From: Sphingomonas sp. J315
Lineage (GTDB): Bacteria > Pseudomonadota > Alphaproteobacteria > Sphingomonadales > Sphingomonadaceae
Assembly (NCBI RefSeq): GCF_024666595.1
Contig: NZ_CP088296.1
Location: 3,648,501 to 3,712,500, forward strand
DNA length: 64,000 nt
Direction: 5' to 3'
This document shows, piece by piece, positions 33,423 through 42,913 of this stretch (its first letter is position 1; each line of letters begins with the position of its first letter). Both the position numbers and the translations under genes were made by a program. The notes under the pieces are model-generated. The model did no database searches. It had not been told where the DNA came from and was given only the letters and a program-made list of their open reading frames with translations.

Positions 33423-34616
33423 ATGCGGTACGATATATGTGTGGCGGGCGGCGGCCCGGCGGGGATGATGGCTGGGCTATTGTTCGCGCGCGCCGGATTG
33501 AAGACGGTCGTGCTGGAAAAGCATGGCGACTTCCTGCGCGATTTTCGCGGGGATACGGTTCACCCGTCAACGCTGAACCTGTTCGATGAACTGGGGCTGC
33601 TCGACGCGATGCTGGCGCGACCGCATGACCGGGTCGAGCGGATCGGCGCGGTGGTCGGTGGGCAAGAGTATCGCATCGCCGATTTCCGCCATTTGCCGGG
33701 TCGTGGCCGGTTCATCGCGATGATGCCGCAATGGGAGTTTCTGGACTTTGTCGCCGATGCGGCGCGCAGCTTTCCGACGTTCGAACTGCGGATGAACGCG
33801 CGGGTCGATGGGCTGGTCGAGCGCGATGACCGGGTCGAAGGCGTGCGGCTGGCGGGTGGCGAGACGGTCGAGGCGCGGCTGGTGATCGCGGCGGACGGGC
33901 GCGGATCAGTGCTGCGCGCTGCGGCGGGGCTGCCGCTACGCGATCTGGGGGCGCCGATCGACGTTTTCTGGTTCCGCGTGCCGAAGGCGCGGACCCCCGA
34001 CAACCGGACCCAAGGCTATATCGACCGGGGCGAGATGATCGTCGCGATCGATCGTGGCGACTATTTTCAGGGCGCGCGGGCGATCGCCAAGGGTGGCGCG
34101 GAAGCCGTGCGGGCGCGCGGGATCGCCGACTTCCGTGCTGACGTCGCCGCGACGGCGCCGGTGATGGCAGAGGGGATCGATGCGTTAGCCGGATGGGACG
34201 ACATCAAGCTGCTCAGCGTGTCGCTGGACCGGCTTGAGCGCTGGTCGCGCCCCGGTCTTCTCGCAATCGGTGACGCTGCGCATGCAATGTCACCGGTGGC
34301 GGGCGTCGGGATCAACCTCGCCATTCAGGACGCGGTTGCCGCCGCCAATATTCTCGCCGCGCCGATGGTGCGTGCAGCGGACCCCGATCCGCTGCTGCCG
34401 CAGGTCCGGCAGCGGCGGATGTTCCCGGTCCGGGTGATTCAGGCGATGCAGCGACTGGCGCATGAGCGCGTGATCGGCGCGGCGCTGCGCGGAACGCTGC
34501 GACCACCCGCCGCGCTGCGCCTGCTTGACCGTGTGTCGCTGCTGCAGCGCATTCCAGCGCGGGTTATCGGGTTGGGCCTGCGGCGCGAGCATATCCGGTC
34601 GCCGCGCTCGAACTGA
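33423..34616 (+). CDS. FAD-dependent monooxygenase/oxidoreductase
   Basis: 397 residues. The Rossmann FAD-binding motif is VAGGGPAGMMAGLLFARAG, then the DG motif VIAADGRGS, and the GD motif LAIGDAAHAMSPVAGVGIN, the set that defines aromatic hydroxylase-type flavoproteins. The ATG at 33423 is divergent from the antiporter gene with about 47 bases between starts. The substrate is unknown; homologues act on phenolic or ubiquinone-like rings. Confidence 0.88.
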   Translation: MRYDICVAGGGPAGMMAGLLFARAGLKTVVLEKHGDFLRDFRGDTVHPSTLNLFDELGLLDAMLARPHDRVERIGAVVGGQEYRIADFRHLPGRGRFIAMMPQWEFLDFVADAARSFPTFELRMNARVDGLVERDDRVEGVRLAGGETVEARLVIAADGRGSVLRAAAGLPLRDLGAPIDVFWFRVPKARTPDNRTQGYIDRGEMIVAIDRGDYFQGARAIAKGGAEAVRARGIADFRADVAATAPVMAEGIDALAGWDDIKLLSVSLDRLERWSRPGLLAIGDAAHAMSPVAGVGINLAIQDAVAAANILAAPMVRAADPDPLLPQVRQRRMFPVRVIQAMQRLAHERVIGAALRGTLRPPAALRLLDRVSLLQRIPARVIGLGLRREHIRSPRSN

Positions 34617-34627
34617 GCACAATGAAA

Positions 34628-34655
34628 GGGCCGCGTCCCTGGAGGAACGCGGCCC
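34628..34655. terminator. Bidirectional hairpin terminator
   Basis: The stem GGGCCGCGT/ACGCGGCCC with a loop of about 10 bases lies between the convergent FAD monooxygenase and icd genes. On the minus strand it is followed by TTTCATTGT, on the plus strand by ATTTCC, so it can end both transcripts, best the icd one. Confidence 0.78.
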
Positions 34656-34680
34656 ATTTCCTTGCCGACGGCAGTAAGGC

Positions 34681-35904
34681 TTACGCCCAGGTCGCCATCT
34701 CGGTTTCGAGGTTCTGGCGGATCGCCTCGAAGAACTGCTCGGTGGTCATCCACGGCTGGTCCGGGCCGATCAGCAGCGCGAGGTCCTTGGTCATCTTGCC
34801 GCTCTCGACGGTCTGGATGCAGACGCGCTCCAGCGTTTCGGCGAACTTGGTCACTTCGGGCGTGTCGTCGAACTTGCCGCGGAACTTGAGGCCGCCGGTC
34901 CATGCGAAGATCGACGCGATCGGGTTTGTCGAGGTCGCCTTGCCCTGCTGATGCTGGCGATAGTGGCGGGTGACGGTGCCGTGCGCCGCTTCCGCCTCGA
35001 CCGTCTTGCCGTCGGGCGAGAGCAGGACCGAGGTCATCAGGCCGAGCGAGCCGAAGCCCTGTGCGACCTGATCCGACTGGACGTCGCCGTCGTAATTCTT
35101 GCACGCCCACACGAACTCGCCGCTCCACTTGAGCGCCGACGCGACCATGTCGTCGATCAGGCGATGCTCATAGACGATGCCGGCGTCCTTGAACTTCTCG
35201 GCAAAGCCTTCGGTCTCGAACACTTCCTGGAACAGGTCCTTGAAGCGCCCGTCATAGGCCTTGAGGATGGTGTTCTTCGTCGACAGATAGACCGGCCACC
35301 CGAGGTTGAGGCCGTAGTTGAACGATGCGCGCGCGAAATCGCGGATCGAATCGTCGAGATTGTACATCGCCATCGCGACACCCGAACCGGGGAAATTGAA
35401 CACCTCCCGGTCGATGACCTGGCCGTCGGCACCCTCGAAGACGAGGCGCAGCTTTCCGGCGCCGGGGACCTTGAAGTCGGTCGCGCGATACTGGTCGCCG
35501 AATGCGTGACGACCGACGACGATCGGCTTGGTCCAGCCGGGGATCAGGCGCGGCACGTTGCTGATCACGATCGGCTCGCGGAAAACCACGCCGCCCAGGA
35601 TGTTGCGGATCGTGCCGTTGGGCGACTTCCACATTTCCTTGAGGTTGAATTCCTCGACGCGCTGCTCGTCGGGGGTGATCGTCGCGCACTTCACACCGAC
35701 GCCGTATTGCTTGATCGCGTTAGCGGCGTCGATCGTGATCTGGTCGTTGGTCTCGTCGCGCTTCTCGACGCCGAGATCGTAATATTTCAGGTCGATGTCG
35801 AGGTACGGCTTGATCAGGCGTTCACGGATCCATTCCCAGATAATCCGGGTCATTTCGTCGCCGTCGATCTCGACGACTGGGTTCTTCACCTTGATCTTCG
35901 CCAT
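34681..35904 (-). CDS. icd: NADP-dependent isocitrate dehydrogenase
   Basis: About 407 residues from ATG at 35904, chosen for the site AGGAAA seven bases upstream; an ATG 18 bases earlier is less well placed. It begins [23 protein letters not shown] and shows [16 protein letters not shown] and [15 protein letters not shown], as in the eukaryote-like homodimeric subfamily II enzymes common in alphaproteobacteria rather than the E. coli type. It makes 2-oxoglutarate and NADPH in the TCA cycle. Confidence 0.96.
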   Translation of the reverse strand: MAKIKVKNPVVEIDGDEMTRIIWEWIRERLIKPYLDIDLKYYDLGVEKRDETNDQITIDAANAIKQYGVGVKCATITPDEQRVEEFNLKEMWKSPNGTIRNILGGVVFREPIVISNVPRLIPGWTKPIVVGRHAFGDQYRATDFKVPGAGKLRLVFEGADGQVIDREVFNFPGSGVAMAMYNLDDSIRDFARASFNYGLNLGWPVYLSTKNTILKAYDGRFKDLFQEVFETEGFAEKFKDAGIVYEHRLIDDMVASALKWSGEFVWACKNYDGDVQSDQVAQGFGSLGLMTSVLLSPDGKTVEAEAAHGTVTRHYRQHQQGKATSTNPIASIFAWTGGLKFRGKFDDTPEVTKFAETLERVCIQTVESGKMTKDLALLIGPDQPWMTTEQFFEAIRQNLETEMATWA

Positions 35905-36050
35905 GCTCGCTTTCCTGTTCATCTGGGAGGAAGGGGTTTGGCGGTGCGTCTAGGAGCAAGCGCGCGTGCGATCAAGCATTGGCGGATAACGGTATCGCCA
36001 CGCCGCCACACAGGATTGTGTTGCGCGGATGACACAGCTAGACCCCGCCC

Positions 36051-36782
36051 ATGTCCTCACTCGAAACCCCGCCCGCCGTCACCAACACCGTCAAGTGGCG
36101 CTTCCCCTCGGTCCATCCGGAGGGTCGCAAATATGTGCTGATCTCTGCGGCGATCACCACGCTGTTCCTCTTCGCGATCTGGGACGAGCTTGGATTTGCG
36201 CTGATTGGCCTGACTATCTGGGTTGCCGCCTTCTTCCGCGACCCAATCCGCGTGACCCCGCAGGGGGAGGGGATGATCATCTCGCCCGCCGATGGTTTGG
36301 TGACGATGATCGAGCGGGTGCCGGTGCCGCGGGAAATCGCCGGGCCGGAAGGGTTGAACGAAACGACCCGTGTGCGCGTTTCGATCTTCATGTCCGTATT
36401 CGACGTCCATATCAACCGCACCCCGATGGCCGGGACGATCCGCCAGGTCGTCTATATCGCGGGCAAGTTCCTCAACGCCGATCTTGACAAGGCAAGCGAG
36501 GAAAATGAGCGCCAGCATTTCGTGATGGAGACGCATGACGGAACCCGTGTCGGATTTACGCAGATCGCGGGCCTCGTCGCGCGCCGCATCGTGACTTTCG
36601 TCAAGCCAGGCGACATCGTCGCGTCGGGGCAACGTTTCGGCCTGATCCGCTTTGGCAGCCGGGTCGACGTGTTCCTGCCCGACGATTATGCGCCCCAGGT
36701 CGCGCTTGGCCAGCGTTGCCTTGCCGGCGAGACGCTCGTCGGGCTCAAGGGCGGACGCGCGGCAGAGGGCGTCGCCCAGTGA
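36051..36782 (+). CDS. psd: Phosphatidylserine decarboxylase proenzyme
   Basis: 243 residues, the short form. Two hydrophobic segments near residues 28-62 anchor it, then FFRDPIR, SPADGLV and [14 protein letters not shown] lead to the self-cleavage site in [11 protein letters not shown], where the Ser becomes the pyruvoyl group of the alpha subunit. It makes phosphatidylethanolamine from phosphatidylserine. pssA follows 10 bases later, so precursor synthesis and decarboxylation are encoded together. Confidence 0.95.
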   Translation: MSSLETPPAVTNTVKWRFPSVHPEGRKYVLISAAITTLFLFAIWDELGFALIGLTIWVAAFFRDPIRVTPQGEGMIISPADGLVTMIERVPVPREIAGPEGLNETTRVRVSIFMSVFDVHINRTPMAGTIRQVVYIAGKFLNADLDKASEENERQHFVMETHDGTRVGFTQIAGLVARRIVTFVKPGDIVASGQRFGLIRFGSRVDVFLPDDYAPQVALGQRCLAGETLVGLKGGRAAEGVAQ

Positions 36783-36792
36783 GGCGTCCTCG

Positions 36793-37584
36793 ATGAGCCT
36801 TCGTCCCCGACCTCTGCGGCGTGGCATCCCGCTTCGCGCGATCGCGCCCAACGCCATTACCGCGCTGGCGCTTTGCTCCGGGCTGACCGGGGTTCGCTAC
36901 GCGATCAGCGAGAATTGGGAACGGGCGGTCCTGATGATCCTGATCGCCGCATTGCTTGACGGGATCGATGGACAGGTGGCGCGCATGGTGCGCGGCGAGA
37001 GCAGGTTCGGGGCAGAACTGGACAGCCTGTCCGATGCGATCTCGTTTGGCGTCGCGCCGGCGTTGATCCTGTATCTTTGGGCGTTGATGTACGCGCCCAA
37101 GGTCGGCTGGATCGTCGCATTGCTCTATGCCGTATTCTGCGCATTGCGGCTTGCCCGGTTCAATGCGCAGATCGACAGCGATGCCCAGCCGCGCAAGCTG
37201 GCCGGCTTCTTTACCGGCATACCGGCACCGGCGGGTGCCGGGCTCGCCATGCTTCCACTCTATATCTGGCTGTGGAGCGGCGAGGAGCTGGCGCGTTCGC
37301 CCTGGATCGTCACCCCCTGGGTCGCATTTGTCGGATTGCTGATGGTGTCGAGCCTGGCCACCTACTCGTGGAAATCGCTGCGCCTGCGCCGGAACGTCCG
37401 GTTCGAGGCGCTGGTGATGGTTGCAATCCTGCTCGCCGCGCTGGTCACGGTGCCCTGGCAGACGCTGACACTGGTGTGCATCGCCTATCTCGCGACGTTG
37501 CCCTTCAGCATTCGCGCCTATCGCCGGACTATGCAGCCGCTCGCAGCGGTGTCGGCACCCGGCGCGGTGCCGCCCGCGGCATAA
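36793..37584 (+). CDS. pssA: CDP-diacylglycerol-serine O-phosphatidyltransferase
   Basis: 263 residues from ATG at 36793. The CDP-alcohol phosphatidyltransferase motif D-G-x2-A-R-x8-G-x3-D-x3-D is seen in DGQVARMVRGESRFGAEL followed by DSLSD. About six to eight membrane helices follow (for example LYAVFCALRLARFNAQ and LLMVSSLATYSW). It supplies phosphatidylserine to the adjacent psd product at the inner membrane. Its 3' end overlaps, on the other strand, the last codons of the 71-residue gene. Confidence 0.94.
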   Translation: MSLRPRPLRRGIPLRAIAPNAITALALCSGLTGVRYAISENWERAVLMILIAALLDGIDGQVARMVRGESRFGAELDSLSDAISFGVAPALILYLWALMYAPKVGWIVALLYAVFCALRLARFNAQIDSDAQPRKLAGFFTGIPAPAGAGLAMLPLYIWLWSGEELARSPWIVTPWVAFVGLLMVSSLATYSWKSLRLRRNVRFEALVMVAILLAALVTVPWQTLTLVCIAYLATLPFSIRAYRRTMQPLAAVSAPGAVPPAA

Positions 37585-37744
37585 CGCGAACACGCGCGGC
37601 ATTAACCGGGGCGGGGGCGGGCACCGTCTTACCCAGCATCAGTGCGCGCATGTAATCGAGGCGAGGCGCAATCGTGACGAACATCGCCCAGATCGACACG
37701 GCAAACGCGGTGGTGAACAGCAGCGCGGCAAGAACAGCAACCAT
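37529..37744 (-). CDS. Small single-pass membrane protein, 71 residues
   Basis: The N-terminal 28 residues are one membrane segment (AVLAALLFTTAFAVSIWAM), then IAPRLDYMRALMLG and a basic, Pro/Ala/Arg-rich tail. The GAGGCC sequence and the ATG at 37744 are plausible start signals. Similar short proteins occur in sphingomonads but have no known role. The 3' end overlaps pssA antisense by 56 bases. An exact GTTC-N7-GTTC element lies about 98 bases upstream. Confidence 0.6.
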   Translation of the reverse strand: MVAVLAALLFTTAFAVSIWAMFVTIAPRLDYMRALMLGKTVPAPAPVNAARVRVMPRAAPRRVPTPLRAAA

Positions 37745-37841
37745 ATCGGCCTCCCGAATCCTGATAAGCGACTGGAATCGTTATGATTCTCGACGCCTGG
37801 CGACGGGCAAAGGTTCCTTGTCCGCCTGTTGAACCCTTTAT

Positions 37842-37856
37842 GTTCCGTTAACGTTC
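37842..37856. promoter_or_regulatory. Possible second LexA-box sequence
   Basis: GTTCCGTTAACGTTC is again an exact GTTC-N7-GTTC, placed between the divergent 71-residue membrane protein gene (98 bases away) and rpsB (about 167 bases away). Around two such matches are expected by chance in 64 kb on both strands, so binding is uncertain. Confidence 0.35.
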
Positions 37857-38022
37857 CGCATGTCAAGCGACGCGATCCATTTTTGTTCTCTTGCGCTCCG
37901 CCGCAATCTCGACTAAGCGCGCCGCCTCACCCCCGCATGGGAAGCAACATAACCCGGTGCTGCGGGCCTTTTGGCTCACGGTCACTCGCTTCCCAGAGGC
38001 TCAACCGGAAGGACTTATCCCT

Positions 38023-38865
38023 ATGGCGGCTCCAGTCGTCTCCATGCAGCAGTTGCTCGAATCGGGCGCACACTTCGGTCACCAGACGCATCGCTGGAAC
38101 CCGAAGATGAAGCCGTATATCTTCGGCGACCGCAACGGCGTGCACATCATCGACCTGTCGCAGACCGTCCCGCTGTTCGCGCGCGCGCTGGACTTCATCA
38201 GCTCGACCGTCGCTTCGGGCGGCAAGGTGCTGTTCGTCGGCACCAAGCGCCAGGCGCAGGACGCGATTGCCGAAGCAGCGCGCAAGTCGAACCAGCATTT
38301 CGTCAACCATCGCTGGCTGGGCGGCATGCTCACCAACTGGAAGACCATCAGCAACTCGATCAAGCGCCTCAAGACGCTCGAAGAGCAGCTGTCGGGTGAC
38401 ACGCACGGCCTGACCAAAAAGGAAGTGCTGAACCTGACGCGCGAGAAGGACAAGCTCGAGCTGTCGCTCGGCGGCATCCGCGACATGGGCGGCGTTCCCG
38501 ACATCATGTTCGTGATCGACGCGAACAAGGAAGAGCTGGCGATCAAGGAAGCCAATACGCTCGGCATCCCGGTCGTCGCGATCCTCGATTCGAACGTCTC
38601 GCCCGACGGCATCGCATTCCCGGTTCCGGCGAATGACGACGCCAGCCGCGCGATCCGCCTGTACTGCGAAGCCGTCGCCATCGCGGCGACCCGCGGCAAC
38701 AACCAGGCGCAGATGAGCAGCGGCGATTTCGGCGCGGCCGAAGTTCCGCCGGTCGAAGCCGCCATCGTCGAGCCGGCCCCGGCCGTCGAAGCCGAGCCGG
38801 AAGCTCCGGCCGCATCGACCGACCCGGAAACCGCAGCCGAGGGCGAGCGCCAGATCGACGCGTAA
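38023..38865 (+). CDS. rpsB: 30S ribosomal protein S2
   Basis: 280 residues from ATG at 38023, which is preceded by CCGGAAGGA. The S2 core begins [22 protein letters not shown] and includes [16 protein letters not shown] and [15 protein letters not shown]. The C-terminal 50 residues are an Ala/Glu/Pro-rich acidic extension common in sphingomonad S2. A longer in-frame N-terminus exists but carries no S2 sequence. Followed by tsf as in most bacteria; the leader of more than 100 bases may hold control signals that were not identified. Confidence 0.97.
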   Translation: MAAPVVSMQQLLESGAHFGHQTHRWNPKMKPYIFGDRNGVHIIDLSQTVPLFARALDFISSTVASGGKVLFVGTKRQAQDAIAEAARKSNQHFVNHRWLGGMLTNWKTISNSIKRLKTLEEQLSGDTHGLTKKEVLNLTREKDKLELSLGGIRDMGGVPDIMFVIDANKEELAIKEANTLGIPVVAILDSNVSPDGIAFPVPANDDASRAIRLYCEAVAIAATRGNNQAQMSSGDFGAAEVPPVEAAIVEPAPAVEAEPEAPAASTDPETAAEGERQIDA

Positions 38866-38968
38866 GCGCTGTGGTCATCGAACCGTAATGGGGGCGGGGC
38901 AGGGCGTTTAAGCTTTGTCCCGCCCGCACCATATTTGAAGCAAACCGCTTAGACACGAGGAATTAGAC

Positions 38969-39904
38969 ATGGCCGAGATCACTGCAGCAGCCGTCAAGGA
39001 ACTGCGCGAGAAGAGCGGCGCCGGCATGATGGACTGCAAGAAGGCGCTGACCGAGAATAACGGCGACATCGAAGCGGCCACCGACTGGCTGCGTTCGAAG
39101 GGCCTGGCCGCCGCTGCCAAGAAGTCCAGCCGCACTGCGGCCGAGGGTCTGGTCGGCGTCGCCGTCGCGGGCACCAAGGGCGTGGCCGTCGAGGTCAACT
39201 CGCAGACCGACTTCGTCGCGAAGAACGAAATCTTCCAGGGCTTTGTCCGCGAAGTGACCGGCGTTGCGCTGGAGCAGGGCATCGATGACTTCGAGGCGCT
39301 GAAGGCTCAGGCGATCACCGGCGGCACCATCGACGAAGTGCTGGTCGCCAACATCGCGACGATCGGCGAGAATCAGGTGCTGCGTCGCGCGAAGAAGGTC
39401 GAAGTGACCAACGGCGCGGTGATCCCGTACGTCCACAACGCTGCCGCCCCGGGTCTGGGCAAGATCGGCGTGCTCGTCGCGCTCGAATCGGACGCGGGCG
39501 TCGACGTTCTGGAGCCGCTGGGCAAGCAGATCGCGATGCACATCGCCGCTGCCTTCCCGCTGGCGCTGTCGATCGAAGACCTCGACCCGGAGGTCGTCGA
39601 GCGTGAAGCCGCGATCCTGCGCGAGAAGAACGCCGACAAGATCGTCGGCAAGTCCGAAGAGGTCGCTGCCAAGATCCTCAACGGCCCGGTCGAGAAGTTC
39701 AAGAAGGAGAACGCGCTGCTCACCCAGGCGTTCGTCATGGACGGCAAGACCCCGGTCGGCGACGTGATCGCCCAGGCGGGCAAGGACGCCGGCGCGTCGA
39801 TCAAGTTGGTCGACTACGTCCGCTTCCAGCTCGGCGAAGGAATCGAGAAGGAAGAGAGCGACTTCGCGGCGGAAGTCGCGGCGACGGCGGCTGCGGCTGG
39901 CTGA
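38969..39904 (+). CDS. tsf: Elongation factor Ts
   Basis: 311 residues. It begins [24 protein letters not shown], the EF-Ts UBA-like signature, and contains [13 protein letters not shown], the TDFV core that contacts EF-Tu. It exchanges GDP on EF-Tu. GAGGAA precedes the ATG. It is co-directional with rpsB and ends 25 bases before a strong terminator. Confidence 0.98.
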   Translation: MAEITAAAVKELREKSGAGMMDCKKALTENNGDIEAATDWLRSKGLAAAAKKSSRTAAEGLVGVAVAGTKGVAVEVNSQTDFVAKNEIFQGFVREVTGVALEQGIDDFEALKAQAITGGTIDEVLVANIATIGENQVLRRAKKVEVTNGAVIPYVHNAAAPGLGKIGVLVALESDAGVDVLEPLGKQIAMHIAAAFPLALSIEDLDPEVVEREAAILREKNADKIVGKSEEVAAKILNGPVEKFKKENALLTQAFVMDGKTPVGDVIAQAGKDAGASIKLVDYVRFQLGEGIEKEESDFAAEVAATAAAAG

Positions 39905-39929
39905 TCGCACGACCCTGAGGGAAAAAGGA

Positions 39930-39960
39930 GGGCGCGGCCATCGCTGGCCGCGCCCTTTTT
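39930..39960 (+). terminator. Rho-independent terminator after tsf
   Basis: Stem GGGCGCGGCCA/TGGCCGCGCCC, loop TCGC, followed by five T; a textbook terminator closing the rpsB-tsf transcript. Confidence 0.93.
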
Positions 39961-40048
39961 GCTGGGGCCGCGCCGCCCAATCTCACGTGATTGACTCCGG
40001 GAAGTTCGGCGCAGAAGCTCTTAAACAACACGGATCGGGGAGGGGGCG

Positions 40049-40753
40049 ATGATCAAGGCAGTTCTGGCGATTGCTGCGCTGGGCGTGGCGCTTCCCGTGG
40101 TGGCGCAGGACCTTGCGTCGCAAGAGGTCGTGGTCACTGGCAGCCGGGTCGAGCAGGATAGCTATGAGCGCGACATGCCCGCGGTAGGCCTGCGCCGGAC
40201 CGCCGACTTTCTGGTTCAGGAAGTCGCAATTCGCGGTGACACGCGCGATCCCAAGCTGCGCGGGACCGAAATCCGCCAGATGCTGGCCCGCGCGGTCGAG
40301 ATGGCGGGAAAGCATGGCGTCCAGCTGGCGTTCGGCGACTATATCTTGACGCCGCTGACCGTTGCCAATCTCGACGAGGTCACGCTGTCCAACGACAATC
40401 GCCCTGACAGCCAGAAGGTCGAATTTCTGGTCAAGGCACCGCTCGGCGGCAAGGAGAGCGGAGCGAGCGCGGAAAAGCGGATCGAAGCCTATGTCGATGC
40501 CGTTCCCGAGGTCGGCCGCGCACAGATGGACATCAGCGGCGATTCGTCGCTGTCGATCGTCGGGCCGGACCAGTACCGGCTTCAGATTGCCGAAAGCGTG
40601 ATGGCCGACGCCCGCAGTTTGTCGGAGCGGATGGGCGCGGGATATGCGGTGACGATCGAGGGGCTGAATATGCCGGTCCTGTGGACACGGGCGGGGCCGT
40701 CCGATGTGCTGCTCTACATCCCGTACAAGCTGGTGATCGTCCCGAAGCGCTGA
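40049..40753 (+). CDS. Periplasmic protein of unknown function
   Basis: 234 residues with a signal peptide (AVLAIAALGVALPVVAQ). Just after cleavage comes EVVVTGSRVEQD, which resembles the start of TonB-dependent receptor plug domains, but no plug or barrel follows. The rest has repeated beta-like segments (LLYIPYKLVIVPKR at the end) and TADFLVQEVAIRGDT, loosely like SIMPL/DUF541 periplasmic proteins. It stands alone between tsf and pyrH. A GGGGAGGGGG purine tract precedes the ATG. No function is proposed. Confidence 0.7.
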   Translation: MIKAVLAIAALGVALPVVAQDLASQEVVVTGSRVEQDSYERDMPAVGLRRTADFLVQEVAIRGDTRDPKLRGTEIRQMLARAVEMAGKHGVQLAFGDYILTPLTVANLDEVTLSNDNRPDSQKVEFLVKAPLGGKESGASAEKRIEAYVDAVPEVGRAQMDISGDSSLSIVGPDQYRLQIAESVMADARSLSERMGAGYAVTIEGLNMPVLWTRAGPSDVLLYIPYKLVIVPKR

Positions 40754-40857
40754 CTGGTCGTTCGCGTCGCATCGGTGGCGGTTTCCCCGCTTGGCTTCCC
40801 CCGCGCCCGCGCCTAAGGTCCGCGCCGCTCCCAACCCCCGACAGACATTAGGGCCAG

Positions 40858-41590
40858 ATGACCGCGCCACGCTTCAAACGCATCCTCCTCAAACTCTCCG
40901 GCGAAGTGCTGATGGGGCAGGGGCAGTTCGGCATCGATCCCGCCACCTGCGAGCGCGTCGCGCGTGAGGTGAAGGCGGCGACCGAGGCGGGGTATGAGAT
41001 CTGCATGGTCGTTGGCGGCGGCAATATCTTTCGCGGGCTGGCTGGCGCGGCGCAGGGGGTTCGAGCGGGCGAGCGCCGATTATATGGGCATGCTCGCCAC
41101 CGTGATGAACGCGCTGGCGATGCAGAACACGCTCGAGCGGCTGGGCGTCGATACCCGCGTCCAGTCGGCGATCCCGATGGCGTCGGTCAGCGAACCCTAT
41201 ATCCGGCGCAAGGCGATGCGGCATATGGAGAAGGGTCGCGTGGTCATCTTTGCCGCGGGCACTGGCCTACCGTTCTTCACTACCGACACCACCGCCGCGC
41301 TGCGCGCCGCCGAGATGAATTGCGACGCGCTGTTCAAGGGCACCAGCGTCGATGGCGTGTACAATGCCGATCCCAAGAAGGTCGCCGATGCGACCCGCTA
41401 TGAGGAACTGACGTTCGATCGCGTGTTGGTCGACAATTTGAAGGTCATGGACGCGACGGCGGTGGCCCTGTGCCGCGACAACGATATCCCGATTGTCGTG
41501 TTCAACATTCGCGACGAAGGCACGTTGGAAGCGGTCTTGCGTGGCGAGGGCACCTCGACCATCGTCCGCAACCAGCCCGTATCCGCTTAA
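40858..41590 (+). CDS. pyrH: Uridylate kinase (frame broken by one extra base)
   Basis: The first frame gives [16 protein letters not shown] and [11 protein letters not shown], the amino acid kinase-fold UMP kinase signature; after the G run 41055-41059 the protein continues in the next frame as [22 protein letters not shown] and [18 protein letters not shown]. Removing one G joins AAQG to FERASADY and gives 243 residues, the normal size. PyrH makes UDP and is essential, so a real knockout is implausible; a sequencing insertion is the simplest reading. Confidence 0.93.
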
Positions 41591-41619
41591 GTTAAGACAG
41601 AATAAGAGGAATCTGACCT

Positions 41620-42177
41620 ATGGCCGCATATGACAAGGCCGATCTGGAGCGCCGGATGAACGGCGCCGTCGAATCGCTCAAGCATGATCTGGGCGGACTG
41701 CGGACCGGTCGCGCGAGTACCACGCTGCTCGAGCCTGTGACGGTCGAGGTCTATGGATCGCATATGCCGCTCAATCAGGTCGCGACGGTGTCGGCGCCCG
41801 AGCCGCGCATGCTGTCGGTGCAGGTGTGGGACAAGTCGAATGTCGGCCCGGTCGACAAGGCGATCCGGTCCGCCGGGCTTGGTCTCAACCCGATCGTCGA
41901 CGGGCAGAATCTGCGCTTGCCGATCCCGGACCTGACCGAGGAGCGCCGCAAGGAACTTGCCAAGCTGGCCAGCAAATATGCGGAGAACGCCCGCATCGCG
42001 GTGCGCAACGTGCGCCGCGATGGGATGGACAGCCTGAAGACCGACGAGAAGAAGGGCGAGTTCGGTGAGGATGACCGCAAGCGCCACGAGGGCGAGGTCC
42101 AGAAGCTGACCGACGCCACGATTGCGGAGATCGACGCTGCTGCGGCGGCGAAGGAAAAGGAAATCCTCGGCAAGTGA
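41620..42177 (+). CDS. frr: Ribosome recycling factor
   Basis: 185 residues: [25 protein letters not shown], then [15 protein letters not shown] and the helical bundle region [17 protein letters not shown]. Length and conserved RTGRAS and EERRKEL segments are normal. It splits post-termination ribosomes with EF-G. AGAGGAA precedes the ATG; the stop overlaps the uppS GTG start. Confidence 0.98.
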   Translation: MAAYDKADLERRMNGAVESLKHDLGGLRTGRASTTLLEPVTVEVYGSHMPLNQVATVSAPEPRMLSVQVWDKSNVGPVDKAIRSAGLGLNPIVDGQNLRLPIPDLTEERRKELAKLASKYAENARIAVRNVRRDGMDSLKTDEKKGEFGEDDRKRHEGEVQKLTDATIAEIDAAAAAKEKEILGK

Positions 42178-42913
42178 CTGCGGCCTCCGCGCCTCTTCCG
42201 GCTGGCCCGGAAGGCGGGGCCGTTCCCCGCCACGTCGCCATCATCATGGACGGCAATGGTCGCTGGGCGAAGGCCCGGCGGCTGCCGCGCATCGCCGGGC
42301 ACAAGCAGGGCGTGGAGGCGGTGCGTCGCGTGTCCAAGGCGGCGCGCGAGCAGGGGGTCGAGGTGCTCACGCTCTATGCGTTCTCGTCGGAGAATTGGCG
42401 GCGGCCCGAAGAGGAAGTGCGCGACCTGATGGGGTTGCTGCGCCATTTCCTGAAGAACGAACTCAAGGATCTGGTCGCGGAGAATGTGCGGCTGCGCGTG
42501 ATCGGCGATTACCATGCCTTGTCGGGTGATCTCGTCGCGATGATCGACGAGGCGATCGCGCGCACGTCGGTCAATAGCGGCGCGACCCTGGTTATCGCGC
42601 TCAACTATGGCGCGCAGGCGGAGATCGTCGCAGCGGCGCGGCGGCTGGCGGCGTCGGCCAAGGCAGGTGAAGTCGCCCCGGAAGCAATCGATGAGGCGAT
42701 GTTCAGCGATGCGCTGACCACCCATGACCTCCCCCGCTCGACCTGTTGATCCGCACGTCGGGCGAGCAACGGCTGTCCAACTTCCTGCTGTGGCAGGCGG
42801 CCTATGCCGAATTGCTGTTCGTCGAGACCTTGTGGCCCGATTTCGACGGCGACGCGCTGGCCGATGCGATCGCGCAATTCGGGCGGCGTCAGCGCCGGTT
42901 CGGAGGGCTGTGA
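42174..42913 (+). CDS. uppS: Undecaprenyl diphosphate synthase (frame broken by one missing base)
   Basis: From GTG at 42174 (GTGA overlap with frr) the frame reads [27 protein letters not shown] and LNYGAQAEI, as in cis-prenyltransferases; it then meets a stop after TTHDLP. One extra C in the C run 42731-42735 joins this to [20 protein letters not shown] and AYAELLF, with the RxSxEQRxSNF substrate motif, and gives 246 residues. The product is the lipid carrier for peptidoglycan. As UppS is normally essential, a sequencing deletion is likely. Confidence 0.93.

Noticed and set aside
40049..40753. TonB-dependent receptor
   Set aside because: Only the short VVVTGSR start is receptor-like; no plug or barrel and the protein is far too small.
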